NCBI GenBank assembly: GCA_037447605.1
Contig: CM074820.1
Location: 1,373,983-1,409,358 of the forward strand
From: Zygnema circumcarinatum
Lineage: Eukaryota > Streptophyta > Zygnematophyceae > Zygnematales > Zygnemataceae
Reading direction: 5' to 3'
DNA: 35,376 nucleotides
Of the stretch, positions 1 to 13,081 are shown in pieces. A program made the translations under genes and the position numbers. The notes under the pieces were generated by a model. The model ran no database searches. It saw only the letters and a list, made by a program, of their open reading frames with translations, and was not told the DNA's origin. The number at the start of each line of letters is the position of its first letter. Within the stretch, counting starts at the first letter, position 1.

Positions 1-169
1 CCCCCTCCCCCTCCCCCTCCTTCAAACCCCCCGTACACATCGCTCAGATCTCTCCTCTTGAGCTCCGCTGCCCAAAAGTGCTCAATTCTGCTACGCGGAA
101 AGTATAGACGATTCCTTGCATTTTTTCTGAGTTTTTTTCCCAGCTCCCTTGTTCCTCCGGTTTCTTCAG
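1..169 (+). other. Upstream intron end and CCCCCT microsatellite
   Basis: The window opens with a short CCCCCT-type repeat (about 1-26), then unremarkable sequence that becomes T-rich and ends in a splice acceptor (TTTCTTCAG, 161-169). It is read as the end of the intron that precedes the first visible DUF3754 exon. No coding exon was recognised in it. Confidence 0.5.
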
Positions 170-1189
170 ATGGCAGGTGAGCATGGCCACTTACCAGGCG
201 CTTCTGCAAACTTCAATGATCGAAAAGCAGCTCGACAGCGGGCACGCCACTCTGCTTCATCTCAGTGACGATGTCTTGAACCAGGAGGTACCCTTCAAAC
301 ATGTTTTAAATTTGTAGTTAAGGAAAGAGGGGAACGAGGAGCGGAAGGGGGGGGGAGGGGGGTGTTCGAATATTTAAGGACCATTCCACAGCTGCTTGCA
401 CTTTCTGCTTTTCTCACAAAGGCGCTGTTTTATGCTGGAGGGGGGTTGGAACAGTACAAAGAAGTGATGATTTCATATTTTATTCTGCTTACAACCGGCA
501 GTGCCACCAAGGCGGTAAGTAAATTAAAACAAAAAGAATCCAAGTGTGGCAGCTGAAGTCCCATCCTAGATGTATGCAAGGTTAAGGATCAGAAGGCGGA
601 AGGATGACATTAGTGTGGAGGTGCATGGCGTCTTATTGCTGAGAAATAAGTTAACGAATGCTGGAAATTTTGTCTGCCCCGCAGGATCTTGATAAGCGAT
701 GTGAGGCGTTCATGACTGAGAAATTCAACGAGCAAGTGCAGTTTGACGTGGAGGATGCGGCTTTCAAACTCCTGCACTTGAAGATGGCAAAAATCGTGAG
801 AACCTAGAAATATATCATCCTCCTATGCTCGAAATCGCCTCCTCAGATCCTTTCCACTCCCTCTCTTCTATTGTCCTCCTTCCCCTCAATCCACCTTCAC
901 ATCTCCCCCCCTTCCCCCCCCCCCTCTCCCTCCTCTCCCTCACTCCTCCTTCAATCTACCTACTTCCATTCCCCTTCCTCTCTCCCTCTCAATCCTCTCG
1001 CTCTAATCCACCCTCCCTCCCTCCTTCCTCGTGCAGGACTCCGACGGTCTCTACACAGCGCTGCCCCTCGTTAAAGTCAACGCCGCCATCGGCAAAACCA
1101 CGGACGAGGTCTACGGCCGCGAGGACTGGGAGCCCACTTTCGAGGCGCGCCCCGAGGAGGCGCCGACGGACCCCGCCGAGGCCGCGTAG
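170..1189 (+). CDS. DUF3754 domain protein, C-terminal part (5' truncated by window)
   Basis: Four exons are supported: 170-287, 422-514, 685-795 and 1037-1189, ending with TAG. Exon 1 enters with one base of a split codon; all following junctions are phase 0, with GT donors and AG acceptors. The translation carries the marks of the DUF3754 family (plant and TMEM143-like proteins): a segment reading KQLDSGHATLLHL, then FYAGGGLEQYKEVMISYF, then DLDKRCEAF and an FDVEDA stretch. These belong to the C-terminal half of the family, so the N-terminus and putative membrane segments lie off the left edge. The last exon ends in a short acidic, Ala/Pro-rich tail not expected to be conserved. The intron at 796-1036 holds a long pyrimidine tract. 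The biochemical function of the family is not established, although some plant entries carry a doubtful 'aminopeptidase' label. The gene is tail-to-tail with the mannosidase gene. Family assignment is from remembered motifs, not a search. Confidence 0.8.
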
Positions 1190-1943
1190 CCGCCCGCCGA
1201 GTCCGCCATGGACTGCCTCCCGCCACCACTCGCTCTCCTGCAGATAGACAGGCTTTATTTAGGCTATGGGTTCACAGTTTTGGCAGTGGTTTTACACGCT
1301 CCCATGAATTAGGGCATTAAGTGCTTACTTGGACAGACAGAAGCAGAATTGAAGGAAGAGGCATGCGGTGCTCGCATGTTGAGGGGAACGCGTCCTCCTG
1401 CCGCTTGTAAGCATTTCATTGGTGCGAGGCTTGCTCCGGCAGCTCGCCTGTATATAAATTCATCTTGTTCATGCTCAAACTTCGCCTGCCTCTTGCCGGA
1501 TGTGATGGCGTCCTCACCCCTCGCATGCATGGAATGGGGAATCTTGGGGCTGCAATTATCGCGTTTAAAGTGGATGTTGAACTGAAGCGTCCACTCTCAT
1601 GAAGCATTTAAACGAATCAAAACCATATGGACTGGCAGAAAGTCACAACGGTACGGGGCTTTCAAGCCAATGGCAAGAGTAAGAGCAATCGTACAATACA
1701 AAGCGGCTGTACCCGCCGACCAAAAAAGGTAATTTGCTCGCTCAGACCTTTCTATCTCCCATAGAGTGCTTCTCTTGCTAACCCTGTACGACGAACGCGT
1801 TTGAGAAATGCCAGGACTGGGAAACAACTACTAGCCACATTACGCATACCAAAAATCTTAGGGCCGAAATCTGTTGCCACCTGACCGTAAGGTCAACAGA
1901 GTCGGTTTGCAGAAGTTACACATGGTCCATCCGTTCTGTCCTG
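1190..1943. other. Convergent intergenic region
   Basis: This stretch lies between the stop codons of the DUF3754 gene (+) and the mannosidase gene (-) and should contain both 3' UTRs and polyadenylation regions. Open frames here are short, overlap on both strands and show no family motif. Nothing else was recognised. Confidence 0.5.
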
Positions 1944-4900
1944 TCAGTCACGGTCCAATGTTATGAGGAAGGTGCGGATTTCCATGGGGCCCAACTCTAC
2001 CACTGGAGAGCCGTTGACGTGAGGGCGACCCCGCAGAGGACGGGGCCCCTTCGTTGCAGAAGTCTCCCCTTCCACAGTCCACTGAAGGCGCTGCATCTCC
2101 GCTCGCTTTTGGTTCGCCGTGAGGTTCATCTCCTCTACGTCCTCGACCTGGTTGATAAGGGGAGAAACAATAAGAGCCTTCAATAGAAACTCAATGCACA
2201 GGGCTACTGCAATGCGATGCAATGAAATGATCTGCTTTACACTTTCCTACGGGAAGCTCTGTTATTGATCTTGCTTAAGCGCCTGATGCATTCCCATTAC
2301 TCTGAGAACACGTAGAGGCTCTTGGAAGTAAGGAAGGCAGCTGGTACGGACCTCAAAGTGCGCGAACACCTTCGACAAATCCACGGTTGCAAGTGTAGAG
2401 TACTCCGCATCTTCTCCAGCCTGCAAATGCAACGGAGACAATTGACGCTAAATAGAACGCTTTGTACAAACTAAGTCAAATGCATGCATTCCTCTCGGAA
2501 ATGCGTGGACCAGTGCCACCTTCTCCTGCCAGGTCTAGACCAGGCCATTGGAAAAAGCTCTTCAGAAAATGCTACGGTATTAGGAGCACACATGCAGATC
2601 ACCGGTAGGACTACGAAGGGTAAGGGCTCCAACCTCGAAGATGTGTGCTAGGCGAAGTAGAATGCGCTTGTCTCCAAGCTCCTGCAAAGGCAAGGAGCAG
2701 ACGAGCTTGCTTGCTAAGCCATCGGTCAGGCCAAATATTAATGGCAATTCCTGCCTTCTCAAAATTCCTGTTCATATTTGAGGGGCGTCGCATTCCCTAC
2801 ATCCCCAATAACTTGTCGAATACATATGTAGAGGCTTGTACGGTTGACATACCTGTAGGGTGATGATGGCCACATTTGGAGGCAGCTCATATCCTTGAGA
2901 GGCCGAGAAAGTTGTCACATGATTATCTATCCATGTGTTCTCTCCTCCTTCCTGCAAAGAAATGGTTAGAGAATATGAATTGACAGGAAAAAATTATAAA
3001 AAAATGTACTTCCTTTCCTAGGGTATATATTCAAGGTACCCAGATCCTACGTCTGCAACAATGGTCGTCTGAAGCTTTGAGTATGCAGCATGCTTCCACC
3101 TAAGTTTACATGACGAGCTACTGAGACTGCTGCCTCACCTGCACAGCAAATGCTAGCTGTAAAGGAACGAGCACGCGCTGAGCTTGAAGTCGGCGCCATC
3201 GAGCTGCTTCAGCTCTGGGATTCAGGCTCACATAGAACTTCCCGGTTACCTGCATCCTCTCACCATTTGCACTAAATGCCAAGCAAGCAAGACATGCTGC
3301 CTTGATGGCTTTGGGAGAGAGAGAGAGGTGGCGGAAATACACGAGAGACAGCTTTTAGAGCGCGATCCTCAAAAGCTTGACCTCTATTGGGATTGAAACG
3401 AAGCAGTGTACGGAGCTTTGCCCCTCACAATTGGGGGCAGGGGGGGGGAGCAGATGTGAGAGAGGCTCACAGAGAGGCCTTGGCAGCGAGGGGGGCTTCC
3501 GACGCAGACCGTCTCATTCAGGGCCTCTCCAACACCTTTATGGTCATCATACAGAAGGCGTCTGCACAAAGAATATGCAATGTTTATTGAATGACAGAAC
3601 AGAGGGAATGGTAAAAGGACCCTCATGGAGCAAATGTCCCACCATTTGGTGAGGACGGAAACTCTATGAAATACGGTAACAACTATGTGGAATCCAAAAA
3701 AGTGCAGAGTACATCCGAATGACCCTTAACTTACTCTGACTTGATTCTAGCAATCTCGCTTGTGGCTATTGGTTGGTATTGCATATACACAACTATGACA
3801 ATATACCAAGTCTGACAGTGCATCCAAAACTGCGATAAACTGCCACTTTTGATTGCTGGACTGCTCAAATCGATATCGGCATTGCGCAGTCGCTCAGTCT
3901 GACTGTATGGCATGTAGCGGATAGACGTTGGGTTGCGTGACCCTTCTCTTAAAAAGATCTTATCAATGAGAATTGACGATGAATATGAATATGAATATGA
4001 CTCTTTGTGCCTGCGTGGGATGAATTTCGTTTGGCGAATTCCGAGGACAGGAGAGGACAAGAAGATCGCAACAACTGTGGTACATGTCTAAGATGCAGAT
4101 TAAGCATGTGCAGATATCTATGAATAATTCACCGAAAAGTCAACCCCCACCTGTGCAGCATGAGCTCCAACTCCCCATCGCGCAAGCTTGTGGCTCCAAT
4201 TGAGCGGTCCACAACTATGGAGAGGTCGCTGAGGCCATCACTCAGATAGACCCCTGCATTCACCTGCATGGGCATCAGCCTTCCGACATTTCAGTAGAGA
4301 ATAGCGATTCAGGCCCGAACATAGCGTGCAAACAGTAAGTGCTCTGTGGTGACTTAAGAGGTTGACCTTAACTCACCGGGTAATAGTTTCCAGCAACTGG
4401 ATCTGTAACATTCAGCTCCCAATCACTGCGATAATCAACCACCTGTCGAAAAAGCGGAAGAGGTGGAGGAAAAAGAAAAACGAGAGAGAGATAGGGAGAA
4501 ACGACGAGAGAGAGGGAAGGTGAGGCTTGTGGCTGATTTTCGGACAAAAATGCAGAGTAGAAGTGAACATATCAAATGGCACTCTTAGCTCTGAAAATTC
4601 TGGGCGATATTGCAAGTAAATGCACCAGCCATCTAACTGGAACAGGTCGGATACATTCGTAGTACATGCGAACTTTTCATACAGACATTCGCTTAGCCTA
4701 GATAATACTTTTATGTGTTCTCAGAAAAATGAACATTGCTTGTTAAGTTTTCCCTTCTGAAACCAAAGCAAGGGTCGTGCTTGCTCTCTCAATATGGCTG
4801 CTTATGCTCACACGCTTGAGGTAATCTCGGCCGTTGGAATCCGTATAGAAAGTGCGATTGCTGGCTATGTTGGTGCTGAAGCGGGTGATCACTTCTTTGC

Positions 4901-7900
4901 CCAAGTCATCATCGATGGGAATGGGTCCCAGCTGCAAAACAGCCCCCGTTTCTCAGACAGTAAAACACATGCCGCTTCTGCTGTTCTTCACCCTTTACGG
5001 CTAGAATAAATGACATAGGCAATGCAAAATAAAAAGAAAGAAACTTTGAAAAAAAGACGAAAGGCCAGTTACACAAGACTGTCAGAGCAGCAGGTCCACC
5101 ACGGAGTAGAAAAAATGCAAATAGTCTCAAGAAATGAAACCGCTTGCCTTGAAATTCTCAGTAAGTTCCAAGTTCCAAGTTCATTCTTACCGTGTAGTGG
5201 ACTTCAGCATGTGAGGAGTCGCGGAACATGCGCACCACCTGCAGGGCCACAGTCGAAACCCCCCAAGAAGCATTTGTACATACAGATAGCAGAGTTTTAG
5301 AATAGACTGCCTTGTACGATAGCCATCCGTTCTGGAAACCTGATCCACGACAGACATTAGTTTTTTTGTAGTCAAACCGACTGGATGAACACGCCATTGA
5401 ATGAGTTATCTTGTATGAAGCGTCTGGTTTGTAGAAGAAAAATTAACCTGCGAAGCCCATCCAAAGCGTTGATGCACTTCCTCCACAAGTGGGCCACGTA
5501 CAACACTCAGTGGCACCTGTAAAGAGCATTTTCCCTTGCATTATAATCAGTGAACCAGGGAAGGAAGCCAAAGGAAATGAGAGTCCAGATTCAATGATCA
5601 ATCATACAGACCCCCTTTCTTCAAAGGGGCCGAACCTTCGAAAGTAATAGGATGGCTTCACTGAGACCTTCAACTCACCGGATTGCTGTCACTCCAAATT
5701 GGAAATGTATCCGAGCTGTTGGGCCGGAATATGTAGGCTCCAGAAGCCTGCAAAAGTACATCATGGGCAACGGTTATGAACCTTCAAACAAGGAGGCTTT
5801 TTCTCTATGCAAAATCTGTATATGCAAGTTACCGCTTCTCACATGTTCAAACTTACGAGGTTCAAAGGCTAGCAGTTATTGTCATGGCATTTGCCCTTAC
5901 CTGTGGACCCGCTTCAATGCCATTACTCGCATTATACCAAAGGTAGCCATGGTCCACTAACGTTTCAACCTGCACCACCGAAATGAGGCTGATATCAGAG
6001 ATATACCATGCCATATTCCACGGCTCCTCCAAAACTGCCATCGTCTTCTATCACACGCTTTTGAATGCAACCGAAAATTGTTTCCTGCACTTTTTGGCAC
6101 AGTAGAGTCGATCATGTATTCAATCGGAAGTAATCGGAAATCCTTTCTCAAAAGTATGCAGTTATTTTATTTCTCTATGAATGGATGTCAAGAAATCTCA
6201 CCCCTGTCAAACCATTCGACATATGGCTCAGCCGGCCAGTATCTTTAGAGAAAGTCAGCTGCATGCCATTTTTTCCGCCAGTTACGCTGACTGTCTCCAC
6301 CGAATCGCTTAGGTCCTCTTCCGTCGCCACTTCAGCAGCACCTTCATCACTCAATCCACACAAACAACTTCCATTTTGGTTCCATTTCTTGAGTAGAAAA
6401 TCTTACGCTGAGGTAACTCAGATTCATAAGTGGACGTTCGTCCTTGCTCCCTTCCAATCAAATGATCAAATACTTTGATAGATACACTTAGAATTTTCCA
6501 TACATGTGCACCCCCACAAGTAAGAGTGGTGAGGCACCTTCTGAGCCCGGTGGGGCGGGAGACACAAAGTAGGTGCTGAATCCCAAGGGAAGCACCTCTA
6601 TTTCAAAGTGGAGGTTATACTTTGCAAGCCGGTCTCTGCCAGCCGTTGGCCCGCCATGGGCCTCCATGTAAAAGCGGCGCATTTCGGGAGAGTGATGCTT
6701 CAAGGGAGAGATTTGGGCAAGCAGCGAGCTACCCCGAGCATCTCTAACAGTGAGACCCTCGTGCATCACCTGCAAACGGAGGGGCCTTATGAGACAATGA
6801 AAATGCTGGAACAGGTGGTACAAGTTTGGGTTTTGTATCACAACAGCCAAGTATTGCAAAAAGAATGAACAAAGAAAGCTGCAACTCTCACCGGGAGAGA
6901 GATGATCTCCTTCCGCGTCCAAGTCAGAGGGTTATAAGCAACCACTACCTGCAGGGAGAACAATACAGCGAGCATCTTCGTTTTGCTGTTACTGTAACAC
7001 GATTCCATGCAAGGGGAAATTCAGTATGGTGCAAAGTTCTAATGCCACTCTGGGTGTAGCATTCAAAGCACAACCGCTGACTATGCCCATGAGCTAACCC
7101 ACGGTAAAGAAGCGAGCAGCAATAGCTCTTCTTCGCGAAGATACTGCGTGAGAGAACAGCTATTTGGTGTAGTTAAGGATGGCAAGTTTGAGCAGAAGAC
7201 TTACCAGAGTCTTGCCGCTGGAAAGATCCACCTGGGTTGCCGGGCAGTAGCTGATATTTAATAAACCACACTGCAGAGAACAAGGAATTATCGTCATGGC
7301 AAAAAAGGCACTATGGGGCTGGTAAGCCATTGAGCTCAAATAACAACCTTTGAACTATGAATACGTAAAGCTACCAATGAACGAAGTCTGCCAAAGAAGC
7401 CAAACCAACTGTACAGCCAAGCAAGCTGACCTGGTCCTCTTTCTTTCATGTCAGATACAGGAGGAGGCTACATTCTTACTCGCTCAAAAGTTGGAGACGT
7501 CTCAGGCATCAGCAAAATATTCTGGGAATCTGTCTCCATTAGCATTGCACGCTCTCGTCGAGTGCGCTTTTGCTTATTTGACCTTGTCGCTTGCGTCTGA
7601 TCTAAATTCTTTGTAAGAATAGAAATTGCTCCAGTGAAGACATCTGTCGCCTGCGGAAGCCTCCACTGCATTGATTCAGTGCTTCAAAACTGAATCTCCA
7701 TTATAGTAGCAACTTTTTCTCATAGTGCTTGTTCCTTCCTTGCCCACCTGCATTCGGCTTGAGTATTTGACGTGCCTATCTCTGAAGCACGCACCTCTAC
7801 TTCTCCCTTGTAGAGCCTCTTGGAGTAGTCATTCGCAACATGTTGCCTCTGTGTGCCAGCAACTGCATCGTGGTGCTGAACAATGGCCATGGCTTTCTCT

Positions 7901-10900
7901 AGAGCATCAGTTGTGGGCCCACCGCTCCGTCGCCCAGTGAATGCCTCAAGCTGTCTCACCGCCTGTCACATAAGTTTGTGCATCCCAAACTGCTGTCAGG
8001 ATGGCGGATTCCGTCAGGATTATAGCTTGTAGTGTTCTTTCCCTTTCTAACTGAAAGAAATGAATGTTTAATAAGAAAATGGAGACAGAGCGAAAAATGA
8101 AAAGGAACCACCTGCAAGAATGCACCGGATGACCGCACATAGCCCTTGAAAGTCGGCCGGCTTGTGAAGTAACCAGTCCAAAAATTATGCGCATCGTTAG
8201 CGTACCTGCAGAAGCATGCACAACATGTGAGCTGTAGACCTCACAAGTTATTTACCATGTCCCCTTCTCGGAATGATGATTAAAAACTTTTGGTTTTGCA
8301 TCAGTGAAAGCTCTTGCATGTGAACCAGTACCATCACGGTAGATCTTCTGAATTTGCATTTAGATAGGCATCTCACAACGAGAGGATAGCAAACTATACA
8401 TATATTGGCAAGCAAAGAAAATGCTAGCTCATGATAGAATTGCCCATTTCATTAGCTATTGTGACAGTTGCACTCAGGGAAGACTTTTCACATCCTGTTA
8501 CAGACAGGATGTTGCCTACCTCCTGCTTTGCAGTGCTTATGGTGACTTCAATTCTCTCTACAATTCAAATAAGCTACATACCAGGAATTCATGCAATAGT
8601 CAAAAAGTGCCTACGAGACTCTCACCACCTTTTTTTTATCTGAATTCAATCGAAGCAAAGAGTATTGTCCTTTTTCAGTCGATTTCTAACACTAAACAGT
8701 AGACTAGTACGTGTGTATACTTAAATGACAAGGCCTCTAAAGAAGAAGGCCCTTACTCCGAGCTGGTCTATGCCGTTATGGCTGCCAGAACACACGACAA
8801 CCATAAAAAAATGGGGGGGGAAGTTCTAGTTGAGTAAAGGATATGACTCACGGAAAGAAGTCTCCAGTCTTTAATGGCCAAGTCTCTTTCGCAGCGTGCT
8901 TTGCCCGGACGTACAGAGTAGGAGTGGAGTAGAATGCATTCACGCGTCCGTCCTGATAGCACCATCCATTCAAAGCACCTCTTTATTGGCGCAAATTGAC
9001 GAGGTTGAAAGGGACAAGGGAAGTTCATTATAGACGTCAATAGAGTATGGCGTTGAGCTGAAAGATTATACAACGGCCAGAATACAGCAAACAACAGCCT
9101 GAAATCTCCTATTTTCTATTAGGCTCCGCCTAAATAGTAGAATTTGCAGTAATGTAGTGTAATGTCCAGCAGGCTGCATATTTGAAACATCAATAAAATC
9201 GTATGTTGACTCCCTACCCTGCAGGTTTTGGTTTCATTATTACGATTGTAAGGATCCGCAGACCCTTGCACCTAAGCTGAAGCCAAAACGGTCATAAACC
9301 TTAAACGAATGCTGCTTGCTCGTTTCTTGGCCAAGAAATTCCGCAAGGTAAGGTGCTAAAGACAAAACCAGTTTCCTAAGCTTCCTAACATAAATTCTTG
9401 AGCTTCTGAACGCTTTCTTTCACTGAATTTTCCCTTGAGGACAGTCTGATATACCTGATTGACATAGTGAATCAGCTTGTCCATGTTCTTGAACCATGTC
9501 TGGGCGTTCCCATATGCGAAATCCTCGCCCATTGCCCACATTATGTGACTCGTCCGAAACTGTTTCGCCTGCAATCGACAAAAAAGTCAAAAGCTCCATC
9601 ACAATGCCAGGATTTATCGAACCTCATTTAACAAAAGGAGATCTTCATGCTCACTGCAACCTATTCAACGCTGAAGTAGCTGACAACATCCATCTGTGGC
9701 ACAACATTTTGTGCCAGAAACTGCTTTTGTCACGCAGCAACAGAGCAGCATCCACCTGCTCCTGACAGGCTTCCACGAATGCATTAACACGCTCCTCTAC
9801 ATTCATGTCATCCAAAGAGGGATCATCCTGCAAAACAAAAAAAGGTGACTTTGATAGTTAACACAATGCTCATCGTCTTAACAGAATGCACTTGCGAGAA
9901 ACAAGATTGCAAGGACATGGTCACTATGCTCATTATTCTTCCTGACAACAATGAGGCAATTCACAACAATTGAAGTCGATAGTGCTTGCCTGAATAGGAG
10001 GGTCCGGATTGGCAGCATCATAACGAAAGCCCTCGGGAGGATCATAGTGGTGATGCATAGCTCCTCCAAAAACCTGCAGATTCAAAGGCACCAATGGTGT
10101 GAGCCACGACGATATAGAAAGGCGAGTTGTTTAATCCCATCACAAGGATGAAAAGCTCCAGCTTTTCATGCCTCGATCAAAAAGAGACAAGGAAAAATGC
10201 GTCCACCAGACTTCTTTCCAAAAGCAGTTTTTCTCATCAGCTCGAGAAATTCTGGATAATGTACCTCTGCCGATTCACCCAAAGTGGACGAGGCACGCCA
10301 GACGAATTCCATTGTTTGATCCTTCCGCCGCTTCGCCAAATCTTGCCAGTCTGCTCGAGCAAAGAAAACTGCATCCATACCCGCCTGTAGAAGCAAAAAA
10401 AATTGCTTTTCAGCACAGTTACCTGCGAAGAGCTGTCCATTGTACAATAGAAGCACCAAGAAATGACTGCACGCTCTTTAAATCAAGGAGGAGCAAGAAG
10501 ATTAATCTAATTTTTTTGCTGCACCTGAATGGAGACATAGCTACTCAGCAGCATGAGTCAGCTGAGCATCTCAATCAAAATCACGAAACAAATGAAAAGT
10601 GGAGCTGCAGGTGGCTACAGCACAGAAATAAATGCTTTTTTCATAGGGAGAACTGTAAGCATTGTGTGTTTTCCTCGGCCACGATTGCTGTTTCCATGTT
10701 TGGGGATGGCATGAAAGGCCAGGCCTTTGTCTAACCTCAGCAGTGAGCAGATATGCTTGTACAGCAGAATGCCCAAATGGGTCGAGTTGAAATGAGACAC
10801 GTGGAACGACATCAAAATGCTCCTTTAGGAATCGATGACCGAGCGTAGTCTGGTCAATCATGTCGACGTAATGTGTTGTCGCCTCATCATGCATACAATA

Positions 10901-12016
10901 ACCTCCGTTACTGCAACCGCCCAAATCAGAAAATAAATCTAGAAGTTTAAAAAAAAAAAGTCTTGGGAATGCATTAAGCTCCAGACCAGCATTGCGACAT
11001 TTAGCATTTTTTGAGCTTGTCCTCTGCCGAAAAACTCGCACACAAAAACTTGTTACTTAACTTCTGGCATCTGAAGGGCTCATCACAAATGAATAAAGGT
11101 GCATGCAACTAAATGCACATGAAGCAAGCCTTTAGAAAGTACTCCAAGGCTAGCAATAGGTTTAAGGAGACCTCTCCTAAACGATAACCCAATTAAGATT
11201 TTGGTCAGACATTCTACAAGCATCATTTGCAAAGAACGCAAAGAAGTCATGCGGCAGATGCTCAACAAATAGCCAAATCACGTTTCCTGTAAACATAACC
11301 CCATTGGACAGAAAGTGTCGGTAACAACGCTGCCCACCAGTTAGCACTAAAAATTTAACCACTTCCAATCGACTCACATGAATTCCAGCTGACCATCCCG
11401 AATAAGCTTTCTCACTGCTTTCTGTGTGCGACGAGTCTGTTGCTTCCACCACCGTTCAAAGAAAGCCTGTCCATAAATAAAAGAAAAAGTGAACAGGCGA
11501 ACTCATTACGCAGCTGTACGCGGAGACAGATTAAAAAACCGCTAGAACGCCACCTATTGGCGAAAAAGGAACAAGGAACGAGCGGGCACTGTCAATACCT
11601 GCTCCACATAGATGAACTTGCGGTCCGGATTTTCCAGCAGCTTTTCTACCACGGTGTCCAAAATGTATTGCACACCTGCCACCTGCATCACGAGCACACA
11701 TACTGTCCCTGAGGGTGCGCGGCTACACTTTAAGGACGAAGTAGAGCCTGAATGCAGATATTAATCATAACAAATAATGTTGCGCGCTCACCTGAATGGA
11801 GTTGTTGGAGCCAATGTAATACTGGTCCACTGTCTTCAACCAGCCCACATCATCGTGCGTGTGAGGCACGAGATGCACATTGATCTTGCCATCAACAACG
11901 CCTGCTCGCGTATTGTATCCCGGGCAATATCCCCCGTCACAGAAAGCAGCATGCACTCCATAGAGCAAGAGCAAGCAGGCGCGCAGGAGGCCTGCAAGGC
12001 GCAGCGAGGAAGCCAT
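1944..12016 (-). CDS. Lysosomal/vacuolar-type alpha-mannosidase (GH38)
   Basis: Complete gene, about 1079 residues in 29 exons. On the minus strand: 12016-11792, 11682-11599, 11466-11378, 10910-10736, 10384-10265, 10073-9990, 9827-9756, 9568-9455, 8952-8852, 8205-8112, 7962-7795, 7650-7480, 7270-7205, 6948-6892, 6769-about 6512, 6387-6202, 5969-5901, 5747-5679, 5516-5448, 5238-5191, 4931-4812, 4442-4377, 4263-4151, 3561-3471, 3249-3139, 2951-2853, 2681-2634, 2420-2352, 2147-1944. Phases agree throughout; the 6512/6387 junction is the least certain. GH38 enzymes release alpha-mannose from N-glycans with retention. A signal peptide (1-about 23) suits secretion to the vacuole. The PHTHDDVGW motif gives Zn ligands H54 and D56. 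D176 in LDPFGHSA is the nucleophile and Zn ligand. H417 in QHHDAVAGT is the fourth ligand. Later landmarks are [21 protein letters not shown] and ELMLHR. The start at 12016 was chosen because it opens directly on the signal peptide; in-frame ATGs farther upstream lack one. Length matches plant homologues (about 1020). Confidence 0.95.
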
Positions 12017-12060
12017 GGCGAGGAGCTCCAAGCGAACCAACAGCCCAGCAAGAAAGCTCG

Positions 12061-12214
12061 CTTTATAGGGTGGGTCTCTATTCAAGGTCCCCTCTTGAGA
12101 GAAAACCAATGAAAAATCGCCACGTGTCCATATCTGAACACGTGTCAGTTTTTTATTGGAAAAATGTTTTCTTGAAGTCTCATCTGGAGGGCTTCCAAAG
12201 AAGTCGGCCACGTG
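12061..12214 (-). promoter_or_regulatory. Mannosidase core promoter: TATA-like box and three G-boxes
   Basis: On the minus strand a CCTATAAAG box (about 12061-12069) lies some 45 bp upstream of the ATG at 12016. That would imply a very short 5' UTR. CACGTG G-boxes at 12121-12126, 12139-12144 and 12209-12214 follow upstream, in CCACGTGTC/CCACGTGGC-like contexts. G-boxes bind bZIP and bHLH factors in green plants. The assignment rests on position and motif only. Confidence 0.4.
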
Positions 12215-12674
12215 GCGCTTTGACGGCGTTGACACTTGGCGTGCTGCCTAATTTTCAAGACCCAGAAAATTGGAAAACGTTTTACGGGCACATTCGTACG
12301 AAATGTGGCCAAGCAAAGTATTACTGTACACAGTATTATTGCTTCGTGCCGTCCTCGTCTAGAAGCATTTGGAAATTCCATGGAGGATTTTTCCGGGGCT
12401 AAAAAAATCTCGTTTATAAATCGCTATGTCGGGCAGGATGAGACGTTTTTTATCTGCCCGTAAATTGCGGGCGGCTAGGCGCGCCTACGTGGCGGACGCG
12501 GGCGATGATGCGGCAGATTTGCTGCCCTATCCACCGTCCCGGGGAGAGGAGTCAAATTTTAGGTACAATTTGATGGGGTCAGCCAATTAAACATGCCACG
12601 TAAGCAATATGTCCACGTGACGAACTATGATTGGACGAGGTTGGGGATACTGAAGTAAAGGATAGGACCGACGC

Positions 12675-12683
12675 CTATAAAAT
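12675..12683 (+). promoter_or_regulatory. Candidate TATA box, plus strand
   Basis: The sequence CTATAAAAT is a near-consensus TATA box, about 400 bp upstream of the ATG of the Arg/Ser-rich gene. If it is used, the 5' UTR is long or contains an intron. It could instead serve an unannotated short transcript. Confidence 0.3.
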
Positions 12684-13081
12684 CTGAATACTAACCGTTC
12701 CAAGGTTTACGAAAACCAGGATTCTATTCTGACCGTTTCGCAGGGCACCTTTGAAGTTCGTACGTGGCAGACGGCTATTGGAGAATTGCAGCGTGCTTTT
12801 TTCTTAGACTTCCGACCTCCAGCAGGGCAGGAAGAAATATTACATTTTGTATTTTTTGCGGTTGTCCTTTTCAGTTTGTTACAAAGCGGCGCGCAAAAAT
12901 AACTTTTTCGCATGATAACGGCCCTTCAAAATTCGAGATATTGTTTACCCAGTTTCAGTCCGAGTTCACGCGCCGTAGAACTGGAACATGGACCCTTTGA
13001 GCGGAGGAGGGGCGGGGGCCAGAATCCCTCCCCCCACTCGCCTTCCAACATTAGGTCACCGACTGAGGGAAAGGGCCCGCC

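Larger units (their letters stand above)
12017..13081. other. Divergent intergenic region (mannosidase / Arg-Ser-rich gene)
   Basis: This 1.07-kb region separates two genes transcribed away from each other. It holds a TATA-like box near each gene, and CACGTG motifs at 12121, 12139, 12209 and 12614. It has no convincing coding exon. The short overlapping frames on both strands were judged random. Confidence 0.5.

Noticed and set aside
7946-8111. Minus-strand frame between two mannosidase exons
   Set aside because: Joining 8112 to 7962 directly restores the family sequence ([13 protein letters not shown]) in phase, so this stretch is an intron.
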